64,000 nucleotides of DNA from Planotetraspora kaengkrachanensis (GCF_016862895.1 NZ_BONV01000030.1:1-64000), one strand, 5' to 3'; shown: positions 43,316-54,851, numbered from the stretch's first letter. The notes: generated by a model not told the origin, from the sequence alone. Program-made: numbers and translations.

Positions 43316-44872
43316 CTATTTGAGGTGGAGCCGCTTCATCGTCTTGAGTACGCCGGCGAGCGTGTCGGCGTACTTGTCGTACGACATGCCGAGCATCGGC
43401 TCGAAGCCGAGCCACGACGCCTGGCTGGCGACGGTCTGTACCTCGGTGTACTTGAGCAGGCCCTCGGATCCGTGGCGGCGGCCGAGCCCGGAGGCCTTCA
43501 TGCCGCCCATCGGGGCGTCGTAGGACGCGTAGGCCGAGCCGTACCCCTCATTGACGTTGACCGTGCCGGCCTTGACGCGGGCGGCGAGCCGCCCGGCCCG
43601 TCCGAGGTCGCGCGTCCAGACGGAGGCGTTGAGCCCGTAGGCCGTGTCGTTCGCGAGAGCGACGGCCTCGTCCTCGTCCGAGAACCGGTAAAGGGCCACG
43701 ACGGGGCCGAAGGTCTCGTCGCGGCACAGGGCCATGTCCCCGGTGACGCCCTCGAGGACGGTCGGCTCGTAGAACAGCGGCCCGAGGTCCGGCCGCGCGC
43801 GGCCGCCGGTCAGGACCTTCGCGCCCTTGGCGACGGCGTCCGCAACGTGCTCGGTCACCGCGTCGAGCTGCCGCCGATGGGTCAGCGACCCCATCTGGGT
43901 GTCCCAGTCGGACCCCGCGGCGATCTTCATGTTCTCCACCGCGCGGACGAACTTGTCCCGGAACGCGTCGGCGACCGAATCCTGCACGTAGAGCCGCTCG
44001 ATCGAGATGCACAGCTGGCCCGCGTTGGTGAAGCACGCCCGGATGGCGCCCTGCGCGGCCAGGTCGAGGTCGGCGTCGTCGAGCACGATCATCGGGTTCT
44101 TGCCGCCCAACTCCAGCGAGCAGCCGACGAGCCGGGCGGCGGCCTCCACGGCGATCTTCCTGCCGCCCCTGGTCGACCCGGTGAACGCCACATAGTCGGC
44201 GCCGTCGATCAGCGGCTCGCCCACGTCCTCGGGGTCGCCGAGCACGACCTGCCAGATGTCGCGCGGCATGCCCAGCTCGGCCAGCAGGTCGATCGTCCAG
44301 AGGGTGGACAGGGCGGTCTGCGTGTCCGGCTTGTGGACGACGGCGTTGCCCGCGATCAGCGCGGGGACCACGTCGGTCACCCCGAGCGACAGGGGATAGT
44401 TCCACGGGCTGATCACGGCGACGACGCCCTTGGGATGGCGGAGCTCGGTCACCCGGGTGGCCAGCGGGAAGATGCCCCGGCGGCGCTGCGGCTCCAGCAG
44501 CCCGGGCGCGCGCCTGGCGAAGTAGAGGCTGCAGCCGGCCACGTCGAGGACCTCCTCGAACGCGTGCCGCCTGGCCTTGCCCGTCTCCGTCTGGACGATG
44601 TCGAGGATCTCGTTCCTGCGGTCGATCATCGCGTCGTGCAGCAGCAGGAACGGCCTGATCCGCTCGCGGGCGGGCAGCGCGCCCCAGGCCTCCTGCGCGG
44701 CCCTGGCCTTGGCGTACGCGGTCCTGACGTCGCCGGCTGAGGAGATCGGGACGTCGGCGAGCGGCTCACCGGTGAACGGGACGGCGATCTGCCGGGTCTT
44801 GCCCTCAGAGGTGACGTGCGCGAGGACTCGATCGACCATGGCGCTGTCGAGCGTCCGAATCGTGGCGGCCAT
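43316..44872 (-). CDS. gabD2: Succinate-semialdehyde dehydrogenase [NAD(P)+]
   Basis: 518 residues of the aldehyde dehydrogenase superfamily. Nucleotide-binding region ISPWNYPLSLGVTDVVPALIAGNAVVHKPD, general base Glu in LELGGKNPMIVLDDADLD, nucleophile Cys in FTNAGQLCISIERLYV and the C-terminal ASYDAPMGGMKASGLGRRHG. The length and the FTNAGQLC motif match the actinobacterial GabD2 group, which links 2-oxoglutarate or GABA breakdown to succinate. The start is ATG 44872. First gene of a two-gene unit with the GMC oxidoreductase, divergent from the beta-propeller lipoprotein gene. Confidence 0.9.
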   Translation of the reverse strand: MAATIRTLDSAMVDRVLAHVTSEGKTRQIAVPFTGEPLADVPISSAGDVRTAYAKARAAQEAWGALPARERIRPFLLLHDAMIDRRNEILDIVQTETGKARRHAFEEVLDVAGCSLYFARRAPGLLEPQRRRGIFPLATRVTELRHPKGVVAVISPWNYPLSLGVTDVVPALIAGNAVVHKPDTQTALSTLWTIDLLAELGMPRDIWQVVLGDPEDVGEPLIDGADYVAFTGSTRGGRKIAVEAAARLVGCSLELGGKNPMIVLDDADLDLAAQGAIRACFTNAGQLCISIERLYVQDSVADAFRDKFVRAVENMKIAAGSDWDTQMGSLTHRRQLDAVTEHVADAVAKGAKVLTGGRARPDLGPLFYEPTVLEGVTGDMALCRDETFGPVVALYRFSDEDEAVALANDTAYGLNASVWTRDLGRAGRLAARVKAGTVNVNEGYGSAYASYDAPMGGMKASGLGRRHGSEGLLKYTEVQTVASQASWLGFEPMLGMSYDKYADTLAGVLKTMKRLHLK

Positions 44873-44983
44873 GGCGGAAGAATATTCCGGAGACCTCCCT
44901 AAAGCTACTGATTGGTAAAGCGACCTTCAGGCGCCCCCGAAGGAGCGCTCGAACCGAAGCCCGCCGCGATACGTCCTAGGGGC

Positions 44984-46960
44984 ATGAGGACATCGATTCG
45001 CACGGCGGGCGCCATCGCCCTGGCCGGGCTTCTCGCCACGGCGTGCACGGAGGGGCGCGCGGCTCAGGCTCCGCCGCGGGTCGACCTGACCGACAAGGTC
45101 TCCCTCGTCTCGTACACGAGCTGCGACGACATGCTGAGCGACATCCGGCGCAAGACCGCTGAGAACGTGACCCCCTGGGGCGTCGGCGGCCCCGGGTTCT
45201 ACGGGCTGGCGGAGGACGCCGCCCTCCCGGCGACGGCGGCCGCCAAGGGGGCCGCCCCGGACCAGTCGTACTCGACGACCAACGTCCACGAGGCGGGAGT
45301 CGACGAGCCCGACCTGGTCAAGACCGACGGGCAGCGGATCTTCACGGTCAGCCAGGGCGTGCTCCGCGTCGTCGACATCGACAGCCGCCGGGTGACCGGC
45401 ACCCTGCGCCTCGTCCCCAAGGAGCAGTCCTGGGCGCAGGCCGACCTGCTGATCTCCGGAAATCGCGCGCTGGTCCTGTTCGAGGGCATGGGCGGGATGA
45501 TCCCGCTGGGCGCGGTGGCCAAGGTGCGGCCGGGGCCGTCGGGGACCACGTACATGCTCGTCGACCTGTCCGGCCCGCCGAAGGTGGTGGCCACGATGAC
45601 CGCCGACGGCGCGCACGTCGACGCCCGGCAGGTCGGATCGACCGTGCGGCTCGTCGTCCGGTCCCAGCCGAACATCACGCTCCCGCCCCCCAAGCCCGAC
45701 ATGTCCGAGTCCAGGATGCTCGAGCGCAACCGCGAGGCCGTGCTGGCCGCACCGGTCAACGCCTGGCTGCCGTCCTTCCAGATCGAGTCCGACGGGGTCA
45801 CCCGTACCGACGCGGTGAAGTGCGAGCAGATCAGCCACCCGGCCGAGTACACCGGGACCTCGATGCTGACCGTCCACACGATCGACCTGGCCGCCGACCA
45901 GACCTTCTCCCCCGACTCGCCGATCAGCGTGGCCGCCGACGGCGACACCGTGTACGGCACGGCGACCAGCCTCTACGTCACCAGCAACCCCCGCTGGTGG
46001 ACGCGGCCGATGATCATCGATGACATGCCGATGCCGACTCCCCGGGCGACGGACAGGCCGCGCAAGCCGTCTCCCACGCCGACGACGCCTCCCGAGCGGA
46101 CCGAGGTGCACCGGTTCGACATCACCGCAGCGGGCTCCCCCCGCTACGTCGACTCGGGCTCGGTGCCCGGACGGCTGCTCAACCAGTACTCCTTGTCGGA
46201 GAGCAAGGGCAACCTCCGGGTGGCCACGACGTCCAACTCGGAGACGTTCGGCGGGAACCGCGAGTCGAGCGAGAGCGGCGTCTACGTCCTCGACGCGACG
46301 AGCCTGTCCCCGGTGGGCTCGGTGACGGGGCTCGGCAAGGGCGAGCGCATCTACTCCGTCCGCTTCATCGGCGACGTCGGCTACGTGGTCACGTTCAAGC
46401 AGACCGACCCGCTCTACGCCCTGGACCTGCGCAACCCGGCCGACCCCAAGGTCACCGGCGAGCTGAAGATCTCCGGCTACTCCTCCTACCTGCACCCCGG
46501 CGGGGAGGGGCGCCTGCTCGGCGTCGGCCAGGAGGCCACCGAGTCGGGCCAGACGCTCGGCACGCAGATCTCCCTGTTCGACGTGAGCGACCCGGCCAGC
46601 CCGAAGATCGTCTCCCGGTTCCTCCAGGAGAAGTCGGGCTCCGAGGCCGAGTGGGACCCCCACGCCTTCGTCTACTGGCCGCAGTCGGGCCTGGCGATGT
46701 TGCCCCTCCAGAGCTGGACGGGCGACTTCGTCCAGGGCAGCTCCGCCCTCGTTCTCAAGGTCGGCGACGGCGGGATCGACAAGGTCGGCATGATCAGCCA
46801 TCCGAGCAAGAACAAGGGCGACGGCTCGTTCGCCCCGGTCGACAACGGCATCCGCCGCTGCGTCGTCATCGGGGACGCCATCTGGACGGTCTCCGACGGC
46901 GGCCTCAAGGTCAGCGACGCGACGAGCCTCGCCGACCGGGCCTGGATCCCCTTCGTGTGA
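44984..46960 (+). CDS. Beta-propeller domain lipoprotein (PF09826-like)
   Basis: 658 residues. A signal peptide ends in the lipobox LATAC (Cys20), so it is anchored outside the membrane. The mature part shows repeated beta-propeller-like blades (for example VDEPDLVKTDGQRIFTVSQG, VRFIGDVGYVVTFKQTDPLYALDLRNPADPKVTGEL, ISLFDVSDPASPKIVSRF), characteristic of the 'beta propeller domain' secreted proteins of actinobacteria and archaea. A Pro/Arg/Thr-rich insert (PTPRATDRPRKPSPTPTTPP) interrupts it near 350. Function unknown, likely a protein-interaction scaffold. ATG 44984 with AGGGGC before. The 3' end is only 7 bp from glpD. Confidence 0.85.
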   Translation: MRTSIRTAGAIALAGLLATACTEGRAAQAPPRVDLTDKVSLVSYTSCDDMLSDIRRKTAENVTPWGVGGPGFYGLAEDAALPATAAAKGAAPDQSYSTTNVHEAGVDEPDLVKTDGQRIFTVSQGVLRVVDIDSRRVTGTLRLVPKEQSWAQADLLISGNRALVLFEGMGGMIPLGAVAKVRPGPSGTTYMLVDLSGPPKVVATMTADGAHVDARQVGSTVRLVVRSQPNITLPPPKPDMSESRMLERNREAVLAAPVNAWLPSFQIESDGVTRTDAVKCEQISHPAEYTGTSMLTVHTIDLAADQTFSPDSPISVAADGDTVYGTATSLYVTSNPRWWTRPMIIDDMPMPTPRATDRPRKPSPTPTTPPERTEVHRFDITAAGSPRYVDSGSVPGRLLNQYSLSESKGNLRVATTSNSETFGGNRESSESGVYVLDATSLSPVGSVTGLGKGERIYSVRFIGDVGYVVTFKQTDPLYALDLRNPADPKVTGELKISGYSSYLHPGGEGRLLGVGQEATESGQTLGTQISLFDVSDPASPKIVSRFLQEKSGSEAEWDPHAFVYWPQSGLAMLPLQSWTGDFVQGSSALVLKVGDGGIDKVGMISHPSKNKGDGSFAPVDNGIRRCVVIGDAIWTVSDGGLKVSDATSLADRAWIPFV

Positions 46961-46967
46961 TCCGGCG

Positions 46968-48710
46968 TCAGACGCCGTGACCCTCCGGGAGGGCGACCGG
47001 AACGATCTCGGGTGCACCGAGACGGATCGCGTCGGCCTCCCGGTCGGTGTCCTGCTCCTGTGAGGCCCGCTCGGCCTCGACCCTCTTGGTGAAGTACTCC
47101 ACCTCGCGCTTGACCTGCTCGGTGTCCCAGCCGAGCGGCCGGGCCATGAGCTCCGCCGCCTCCTGCGCGACGGCGGAGCCGCGGTGGAAGGTCTCGATCG
47201 AGATACGGGTCCGCCGGGTCAGCGCGTCGTTGAGATGGCGGGCGCCCTCGTGGGTGGCCGCGTGGACGATCTCCGCGCGCAGGTAGTCGTCGGCGCCCGA
47301 GAGCGGGCGCCCCAGCGAGGGGTCCCTTTCGATCAGCTCGAGCACCTCGTCGATCATGGAGCCGTACCGCTGGAGCAGGTGCTCGATCCGCGCGACGTGC
47401 AGTCCGGACGAGCGGGCGAGCCGGTGACGGGAGTTCCACAACGCCCGGTAGCCCTCCGCCCCCGCCAGCGGGACCTGGTCGGTGCAGGACGGGGGCACGC
47501 GCCGGTCGAGGCCGTGTGCGACGGCGTCGACCGCGTCGGCGGCCATCACCCGGTACGTCGTGAACTTGCCGCCGGCCACCATGACGAGGCCGGGGACGGG
47601 GTGGGCCACCACGTGCTCCCGGGAGAGTTTGGAGGTCTCCTCCGACTCCCCCGCGAGCAGCGGCCGCAGCCCGGCGTAGACGCCCTCGACGTCGTCCCTG
47701 GTCAACGGCACCGCGAGGACGGAGTTGACGTGGTCGAGCAGATAGTCGATGTCCATGCGTGAGGCGGCGGGATGGACCTTGTCGAGCGTCCACTCCGTGT
47801 CGGTGGTGCCGATGATCCAGTGCCTGCCCCAGGGGATCACGAACAGCACCGACTTCTCGGTGCGCATGATGATCCCCGTCAGGGAGTGGATGCGGTCGCG
47901 CGGCACCACGAGGTGGATGCCCTTGGACGCCTTGACGTGGATCTGGCCGCGCCCGCCCACGAGTTCCTGGATGTCGTCGGTCCAGACCCCCGTGGCGTTG
48001 ACGACCTGGCGGGCCCGGACGTCGAACTCGGTCCCGCTCTCCAGGTCGCGCACGCGGACACCGGTGACCCGCTCGCCCTCGCGCAGGAAGCCGACGGCCT
48101 GGGCACGCGACGCCACATCGGCCCCGTACGTCGCGGCCGTCCTGAGCATGGTCATCACGTATCGGGCGTCGTCGACTCCGGCGTCCCAGTACTGCACGGC
48201 GCCGGTGAAGGCCGACCGTTTGAGGGCGGGCGCGATGCGCAGCGCCCGCCGCCGCGACAGGTGCCGGTGGCCCGGCATGCCCCGGCTGTAGCCGAAGGAC
48301 AGGCCAAGCGTGTCGTAGAGCACGAGCCCGGCCCCCACGTACGGCCGCTCCCAGCCGGGATGGGTCAGGGGGAAGAGGAAGGGCACCGGCCTGACCAGGT
48401 GCGGAGCGATCCGCTGGAGCAGCAGCGACCGCTCCCGCAGCGCCTCCCGCACCAGGTCGAAGTTGAACTGCTCCAGGTAGCGCAGCCCCCCATGGATCAG
48501 CTTGGACGAGCGCGAGGACGTCCCGGAGGCGAAGTCCCGCGCCTCGACGAGGCCGACGGACAGGCCTCTCGTCACGGCGTCGAGGGCGACGCCGGCGCCG
48601 ACGACGCCGCCGCCGATCACGACCACGTCGAGTTCCTGCGATGCCATCCGGTCAAGGGCGGCGGAACGCTCTGCGGGGCCGAGCGCCGCGGTGCCCATCC
48701 GCGCGGTCAT
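46968..48710 (-). CDS. glpD: Aerobic glycerol-3-phosphate dehydrogenase
   Basis: 580 residues. N-terminal FAD-binding VVVIGGGVVGAGVALDAVTRG, followed by DFASGTSSRSSKLIHGGLRYL and HLVRPVPFLFPL, then GTTDTEWTLDKV and the C-terminal helical DAO_C domain. It oxidises glycerol-3-phosphate to dihydroxyacetone phosphate and feeds electrons to quinone. ATG 48710 with AGGGAG four bases upstream. No glpF/glpK genes are adjacent. Given the CDP-glycerol-type transferases in the window it may share its substrate pool with teichoic-acid synthesis (inference). Divergent from nagA with a 225-bp spacer. Confidence 0.95.
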   Translation of the reverse strand: MTARMGTAALGPAERSAALDRMASQELDVVVIGGGVVGAGVALDAVTRGLSVGLVEARDFASGTSSRSSKLIHGGLRYLEQFNFDLVREALRERSLLLQRIAPHLVRPVPFLFPLTHPGWERPYVGAGLVLYDTLGLSFGYSRGMPGHRHLSRRRALRIAPALKRSAFTGAVQYWDAGVDDARYVMTMLRTAATYGADVASRAQAVGFLREGERVTGVRVRDLESGTEFDVRARQVVNATGVWTDDIQELVGGRGQIHVKASKGIHLVVPRDRIHSLTGIIMRTEKSVLFVIPWGRHWIIGTTDTEWTLDKVHPAASRMDIDYLLDHVNSVLAVPLTRDDVEGVYAGLRPLLAGESEETSKLSREHVVAHPVPGLVMVAGGKFTTYRVMAADAVDAVAHGLDRRVPPSCTDQVPLAGAEGYRALWNSRHRLARSSGLHVARIEHLLQRYGSMIDEVLELIERDPSLGRPLSGADDYLRAEIVHAATHEGARHLNDALTRRTRISIETFHRGSAVAQEAAELMARPLGWDTEQVKREVEYFTKRVEAERASQEQDTDREADAIRLGAPEIVPVALPEGHGV

Positions 48711-48935
48711 AAGGCTCCCTCTGTACGGCTTTCGCCTGTGCGGACGTTTTCCTACCCGTAGGTCCTGACCAGCAAATCCTACTTCCATCCCCGCCCGGCA
48801 AATGATCTTCATCAGTGCGGTTGACGGGGGGAGAACAGGCGTGAACCCCGGGAAAGATGCCGCTTTTTTGCTATAAACGAGCCGTTCGACCTCCCCCATT
48901 CGGCGATCCCGGCCCCCGGGCGGAAAGATGGGCGC

Positions 48936-50072
48936 ATGAGCCTCACTGTCTCTGATGTTCGCCTCGTGACGCCGGAAGGGGTCCACGACGGCTGGCTGAC
49001 CATCGAGGACGGCAAGATCACGCACGTCGGCCGTGGTCAGGCGCCGGGCAACGGCCGGTCGCTGGGCGGCCGGACGGTCGTCCCCGGCTTCGTGGACATC
49101 CACACCCACGGCGGCGCCGGGAGCTCCTACCCGGACGGCGATGTGGACAAGGCGGCCCAGGTGGCCGCCTTCCACCTCGGGCACGGCACCACGACCACGC
49201 TCGCCAGCCTGGTCACCGCGGCGCCAGCCACGCTGGCCCGGACGGCGTCCGCCCTGGCCGACCTCTGCGAGCAGGGGCTCATCGCCGGCATCCACTTCGA
49301 GGGCCCGTACATCTCGAAGGCCCGCTGCGGCGCGCACGACCCCGCGCTGCTGCGCGAGCCCGACCGGGCGGAGTTCCGCGAACTGATGCGGGCCGGGCGC
49401 GGCCACGTCCGCATGCTGACCATCGCGGCGGAACTGCCCAACGCGCTCGACGTCATCAGGGACGCCGCCGCCGAGGGGGTGATCGCCGCGCTCGGCCACA
49501 GCGACGCCACCTACGAGCAGACGATCGCGGGAATCGAGGCGGGCGGCAGCGTCGCCACCCACCTGTACAACGCGATGCCGCCGCTGAGCCACCGCGACCC
49601 CGGCCCGATCGCGGCGCTCCTCCAGGACGATCGGGTCACCGTGGAGCTCATCAACGACGGAGTCCACGTCCACCCCGCGATGTTGCGTCTCGCCGCGCAC
49701 GAGTCGGGACCCGCCCGGACGGCGCTGATCACCGACGCGATGGCGGCGGCCGGCATGGGCGACGGCCGCTACCCGCTCGGCCCGATGACCGTCGACGTCG
49801 AGGACGGCGTGGCCCGCCTGTCCGAGAACGGCACGATCGCCGGAAGCACGCTGACCATGGACGTGGCGTTCCGCCGCACGGTGCGCGAGATGGGGGCCTC
49901 TCTCGTGGACGCGTCCGCGATGGCCTCGCTGACCCCGGCCCGGGTGCTCGGCCTCCAGGACGAGATCGGCTCGATCTCCCTCGGCAAGTACGCCGACCTC
50001 GTCGTCCTCGACGAGGATCTGCGCCTCGACGGCGTCATGCGGCGCGGCGTCTGGGTGCGGGAACCCGCGTGA
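48936..50072 (+). CDS. nagA: N-acetylglucosamine-6-phosphate deacetylase
   Basis: 378 residues of the amidohydrolase superfamily: VVPGFVDIHTHGG (metal His pair) at about 48-60, HFEGPYIS (Glu), LGHSDATYEQT and HLYNAMPPLSHRDPG (His ligands) and LITDAMAAAGMGDG (catalytic Asp). It removes acetate from GlcNAc-6-P in amino-sugar recycling, giving glucosamine-6-phosphate. No nagB or PTS genes are adjacent. The stop codon lies inside the left arm of a perfect hairpin shared with guaB3. Confidence 0.95.
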   Translation: MSLTVSDVRLVTPEGVHDGWLTIEDGKITHVGRGQAPGNGRSLGGRTVVPGFVDIHTHGGAGSSYPDGDVDKAAQVAAFHLGHGTTTTLASLVTAAPATLARTASALADLCEQGLIAGIHFEGPYISKARCGAHDPALLREPDRAEFRELMRAGRGHVRMLTIAAELPNALDVIRDAAAEGVIAALGHSDATYEQTIAGIEAGGSVATHLYNAMPPLSHRDPGPIAALLQDDRVTVELINDGVHVHPAMLRLAAHESGPARTALITDAMAAAGMGDGRYPLGPMTVDVEDGVARLSENGTIAGSTLTMDVAFRRTVREMGASLVDASAMASLTPARVLGLQDEIGSISLGKYADLVVLDEDLRLDGVMRRGVWVREPA

Positions 50073-50089
50073 TCACCCGATCACGCGGG
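50064..50089. terminator. Bidirectional hairpin between nagA and guaB3
   Basis: Perfect 11-base arms CCCGCGTGATC / GATCACGCGGG with a four-base loop, between convergent genes. The nagA stop codon is within the first arm. Symmetrical position suggests it ends both transcripts. Confidence 0.7.
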
Positions 50090-50104
50090 ATCCGCTCCCG
50101 GTGA

Positions 50105-51223
50105 TCAGGGCTGCGGAGGGGCGACGACGACCTCGACGCGCTGGAACTCCTTGAGGTCGGAGTAGCCCGCGGTCGCCATCGTGCGGCGCAGCGCGCCCAT
50201 GAGGTTCATCGAGCCGTCGGCCACGGTGGACGGTCCGTGCAGGATCTGCTCCAGCGTCCCGATCGTGCCGAACTCGACCCGCCTGCCCCGCGGCAGGTCC
50301 GGGTGGTGCGCCTCCGACCCCCAGTGGAAGCCGCGGCCGGGGGCCTCGGCGGCCCGCGCCAGAGGCGAGCCGACCATGACGGCGTCGGCGCCGCAGGCGA
50401 TCGCCTTGGCGATGTCCCCTGAGCCGCCCATGCCTCCGTCGGCGATGACGTGCACGTAGCGGCCGCCCGACTCGTCCATGTAGTCGCGGCGCGCGGCGGC
50501 CACGTCCGAGATCGCGGTGGCCATCGGCACGACTACGCCGAGCACGTTGCGGGTGGTGTGCGAGGCGCCGCCGCCGAACCCGACCAGCACGCCGGCCGCG
50601 CCGGTCCGCATCAGGTGCAGCGCGGCGGTGTAGGTGGCGCAGCCGCCGACGATGACGGGCACGTCCAGCTCGTAGATGAACTGCTTGAGGTTCAGCGGCT
50701 CGGCCCGCCCCGACACGTGCTCGGCCGAGACCGTGGTGCCGCGGATGACGAAGATGTCGACGCCGGCGTCGATCACGGCCTTGTGGTGCTGCACCGTGCG
50801 CTGCGGCGACAGCCGGACCGCCGTGGTCACACCGGCCGCGCGGATCTCCGCGATGCGCCGCGCGATCAGCTCGTCCTGGATCGGCGCCGTGTAGATCTCC
50901 TGGAGCCGCCGCGTGGCGGCCTCCTGGTCGAGGGTGGCGACCTCCTCCAGCAGCGACGTGGGGTCGTCGTACCGCGTCCACAGTCCTTCGAGGTCGAGGA
51001 CGGCGAGGCCGCCCAGCCGGCCGATCTCGATCGCGGTCGCGGGCGAGACGACGCTGTCCATCGGGCTCACCACGAGCGGCAGTTCGAACCGGTAGGCGTC
51101 GATCTGCCAGGAGATCGAGACCTCCTCGGGGTCACGGGTGCGCCGGGAGGGCACGATGCCGATCTCGTCCAGCGCGTACGCGCGACGGCCGCTCTTGCCG
51201 CGCCCGATCTCCACCTGAGTCAT
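50105..51223 (-). CDS. guaB3: GuaB3-type IMP dehydrogenase-related protein
   Basis: 372 residues: an IMPDH/GMP-reductase barrel without CBS domains. Barrel segments such as LPLVVSPMDSVVSPATAIEIGRLGG and VHVIADGGMGGSGDIAKAIACGADAVMVGS are clear. The loop that holds the catalytic Cys in IMPDH (GPGSICTTR) reads GGGASHTTR here, so the nucleophilic Cys is absent. The group is conserved beside guaB in actinobacteria, but its activity is unsettled. It is 92 bp downstream of guaB on the same strand, with two hairpins in the spacer, so transcription through from guaB is probably reduced. Confidence 0.92.
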   Translation of the reverse strand: MTQVEIGRGKSGRRAYALDEIGIVPSRRTRDPEEVSISWQIDAYRFELPLVVSPMDSVVSPATAIEIGRLGGLAVLDLEGLWTRYDDPTSLLEEVATLDQEAATRRLQEIYTAPIQDELIARRIAEIRAAGVTTAVRLSPQRTVQHHKAVIDAGVDIFVIRGTTVSAEHVSGRAEPLNLKQFIYELDVPVIVGGCATYTAALHLMRTGAAGVLVGFGGGASHTTRNVLGVVVPMATAISDVAAARRDYMDESGGRYVHVIADGGMGGSGDIAKAIACGADAVMVGSPLARAAEAPGRGFHWGSEAHHPDLPRGRRVEFGTIGTLEQILHGPSTVADGSMNLMGALRRTMATAGYSDLKEFQRVEVVVAPPQP

Positions 51224-51250
51224 CTCGCCTGCTCTTTCCCATTCATGTGC

Positions 51251-51309
51251 GTACGGCTCCCGCCGGGCGCGCGAGCCGTACCGTGCCGGTCGCCTCCCCT
51301 GGGGAGGCG
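51251..51309 (-). terminator. Two hairpins in the guaB-guaB3 spacer
   Basis: Reading with the transcript, first the near-perfect palindrome 51291-51309 (CGCCTCCCC / GGGGAGGCG around one base), then 51251-51281 with arms GTACGGCTC / GAGCCGTAC. The second begins with the dispersed 14-mer GTACGGCTCCCGCC. Probably a terminator or attenuator that lowers guaB3 relative to guaB. Confidence 0.55.
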
Positions 51310-51315
51310 GTCTCC

Positions 51316-53368
<2,053 letters not shown>

Positions 53369-54364
53369 ATGATCACGACGCGGAACGCGGATCCCCTCGA
53401 ATCCCTCGGCCTCACCCAGGAGCACAGGGACCTCTACACCGTCGTCCTGAAGCTCCACCGGGCCACCCTCGCCGAGATCGCCCGGGCCGTCGACGAACCC
53501 GTCGACGACGTGCTCGACCGGCTCACCCGGCTCGTACGGCTGGGCACGGTCGACGAGCAGCAGGGGGAGTACCTCGCCCGCCATCCGGCCGCCGCCATCG
53601 GGAGACTGGTGGCGGAGAGGCTCGACCGGCTCGCCAGGGAGAGCCGCCAGATCGACGCCGCCCTGGCCTCGGTCGCCCCCCTCACCCACCACTACGACGC
53701 CGGCCGCGACTACCAGAACGGCCAGTTCGCCGTCGATCTCGTGGGCGGGGCGGACGAGCTCTACGAGAGCGTCGTCGGCCTCGCGCTGCAGGCGCCGCCG
53801 GCCGACCTGGTCTCCGTGATCCCGGACCGGCGGACGATGAGCGACCTGGTCGAGAAGTACACCGGCCCCTGGACCCAGGCGATGAGGGACGGGCTGCTGT
53901 CCTCGCGGGTTGTCATTCCCATCTCGGTGATGGAGGCGCCCGGCATCCGGAAGGTGTGCGAACGGCTGACCGAGGCGGGCGCGCGCATCCGGACCCTCGA
54001 CAAGGTGCCGAGCTGGTTCTTCGCCCTGGGCGACGACACCGCCGGCCTGCCCGCCGACTGGGGCGACTCGCTGCCTGAACACGGCTACAACTGCTACCTG
54101 GTCCGCGCGCCGATCGTGGTGGCGGCGCTCCGCTCGCTCTTCGAGGAACTGTGGGCCAGGGCCGTCCCGATCTCGTCGTACGACAGCGGCATATCGCAGG
54201 TGCTGAGGCTGGCCGCGCAGGGGCTCAGCGACGAGGGGATCGCCCGCCACCTGGGCCTGTCCGTCCGGACCGTCCGGACCAGATTCGCGGAGGCGATGGC
54301 CGAGCTGGGGGCGCAGTCCCGCTTCCACGCGGGAGTCGAGGCCGCGCGTCGCGGCTGGTTGTGA
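53369..54364 (+). CDS. Transcriptional regulator with TrmB-like N-terminus and LuxR-type C-terminal HTH
   Basis: 331 residues. The N-terminal 70 look like a winged helix (LTQEHRDLYTVVLKLHRATLAEIARAVDEPVDDVLDRLTRL) of TrmB type. A central alpha/beta region of about 150 residues may bind a ligand. The C-terminus (QVLRLAAQGLSDEGIARHLGLSVRTVRTRFAEAM) is a LuxR-type helix-turn-helix. Actinomycete proteins with this layout often lie near secondary-metabolite or surface genes; the targets here are unknown. ATG 53369 with GGAG six bases before. It stands alone between the guaB and DUF5319 genes, where mycobacteria have no gene, so it is probably an insertion. Confidence 0.82.
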   Translation: MITTRNADPLESLGLTQEHRDLYTVVLKLHRATLAEIARAVDEPVDDVLDRLTRLVRLGTVDEQQGEYLARHPAAAIGRLVAERLDRLARESRQIDAALASVAPLTHHYDAGRDYQNGQFAVDLVGGADELYESVVGLALQAPPADLVSVIPDRRTMSDLVEKYTGPWTQAMRDGLLSSRVVIPISVMEAPGIRKVCERLTEAGARIRTLDKVPSWFFALGDDTAGLPADWGDSLPEHGYNCYLVRAPIVVAALRSLFEELWARAVPISSYDSGISQVLRLAAQGLSDEGIARHLGLSVRTVRTRFAEAMAELGAQSRFHAGVEAARRGWL

Positions 54365-54473
54365 CCACTGCTGAGCGGGACGTCCGACACGCCGGGTCCG
54401 TTATGACAGCCCAATCAGTAGATGGGGTCCACTTTCACTCACCATGGTGGGTCCGGGTCATAAGGTGGGATGC

Positions 54474-54851
54474 GTGCTGGAAGACGTCCCCCGCGACCCG
54501 TTCGCGGATGACCCCAACGACCCCGCCGCCGAGCTGGGCGAGCCCGACGACCCGGAGCCGCTCAGCGTCGCCGAGCGGGATGAGGCGCTGACCGACCTCG
54601 CCGACGTGGAGGTCTTCCGTTCCCTGCTCGAGCCCCAGGGGGTGCTGGGGCTCGTCCTCGACTGCCCGGAGTGCGGCGAGCAGCATTACTTCGACTGGGA
54701 CCTGCTCCGCGGCAACCTTCGTCAGATGATCGACAACGGCCGGCCCCAGGTCCACGAGCCGGCCTTCCAGCCCGACCCCTCCGACTACGTCAGCTGGGAG
54801 TACGCCCGGGGCTACGTGGACGGGGTGATCGACACCGAGGAGAGCCGCTGA
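54474..54851 (+). CDS. DUF5319 family protein
   Basis: About 125 residues, strongly acidic (PRDPFADDPNDPAAELGEPDDPE at the start, in part), with a zinc-ribbon-like Cys pair CPECGEQHYFDWDLL and a conserved C-terminal [14 protein letters not shown]. Matches the actinobacterial DUF5319 family (Rv3412-like), which lies between guaB2 and the sigD-rsdA pair, on the opposite strand, exactly as here. Function unknown. The GTG start at 54474 follows AGGTGGGA; an ATG 30 bases upstream is possible. Its last 40 bp overlap the 3' end of the convergent putative anti-sigma gene. Confidence 0.88.
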   Translation: MLEDVPRDPFADDPNDPAAELGEPDDPEPLSVAERDEALTDLADVEVFRSLLEPQGVLGLVLDCPECGEQHYFDWDLLRGNLRQMIDNGRPQVHEPAFQPDPSDYVSWEYARGYVDGVIDTEESR

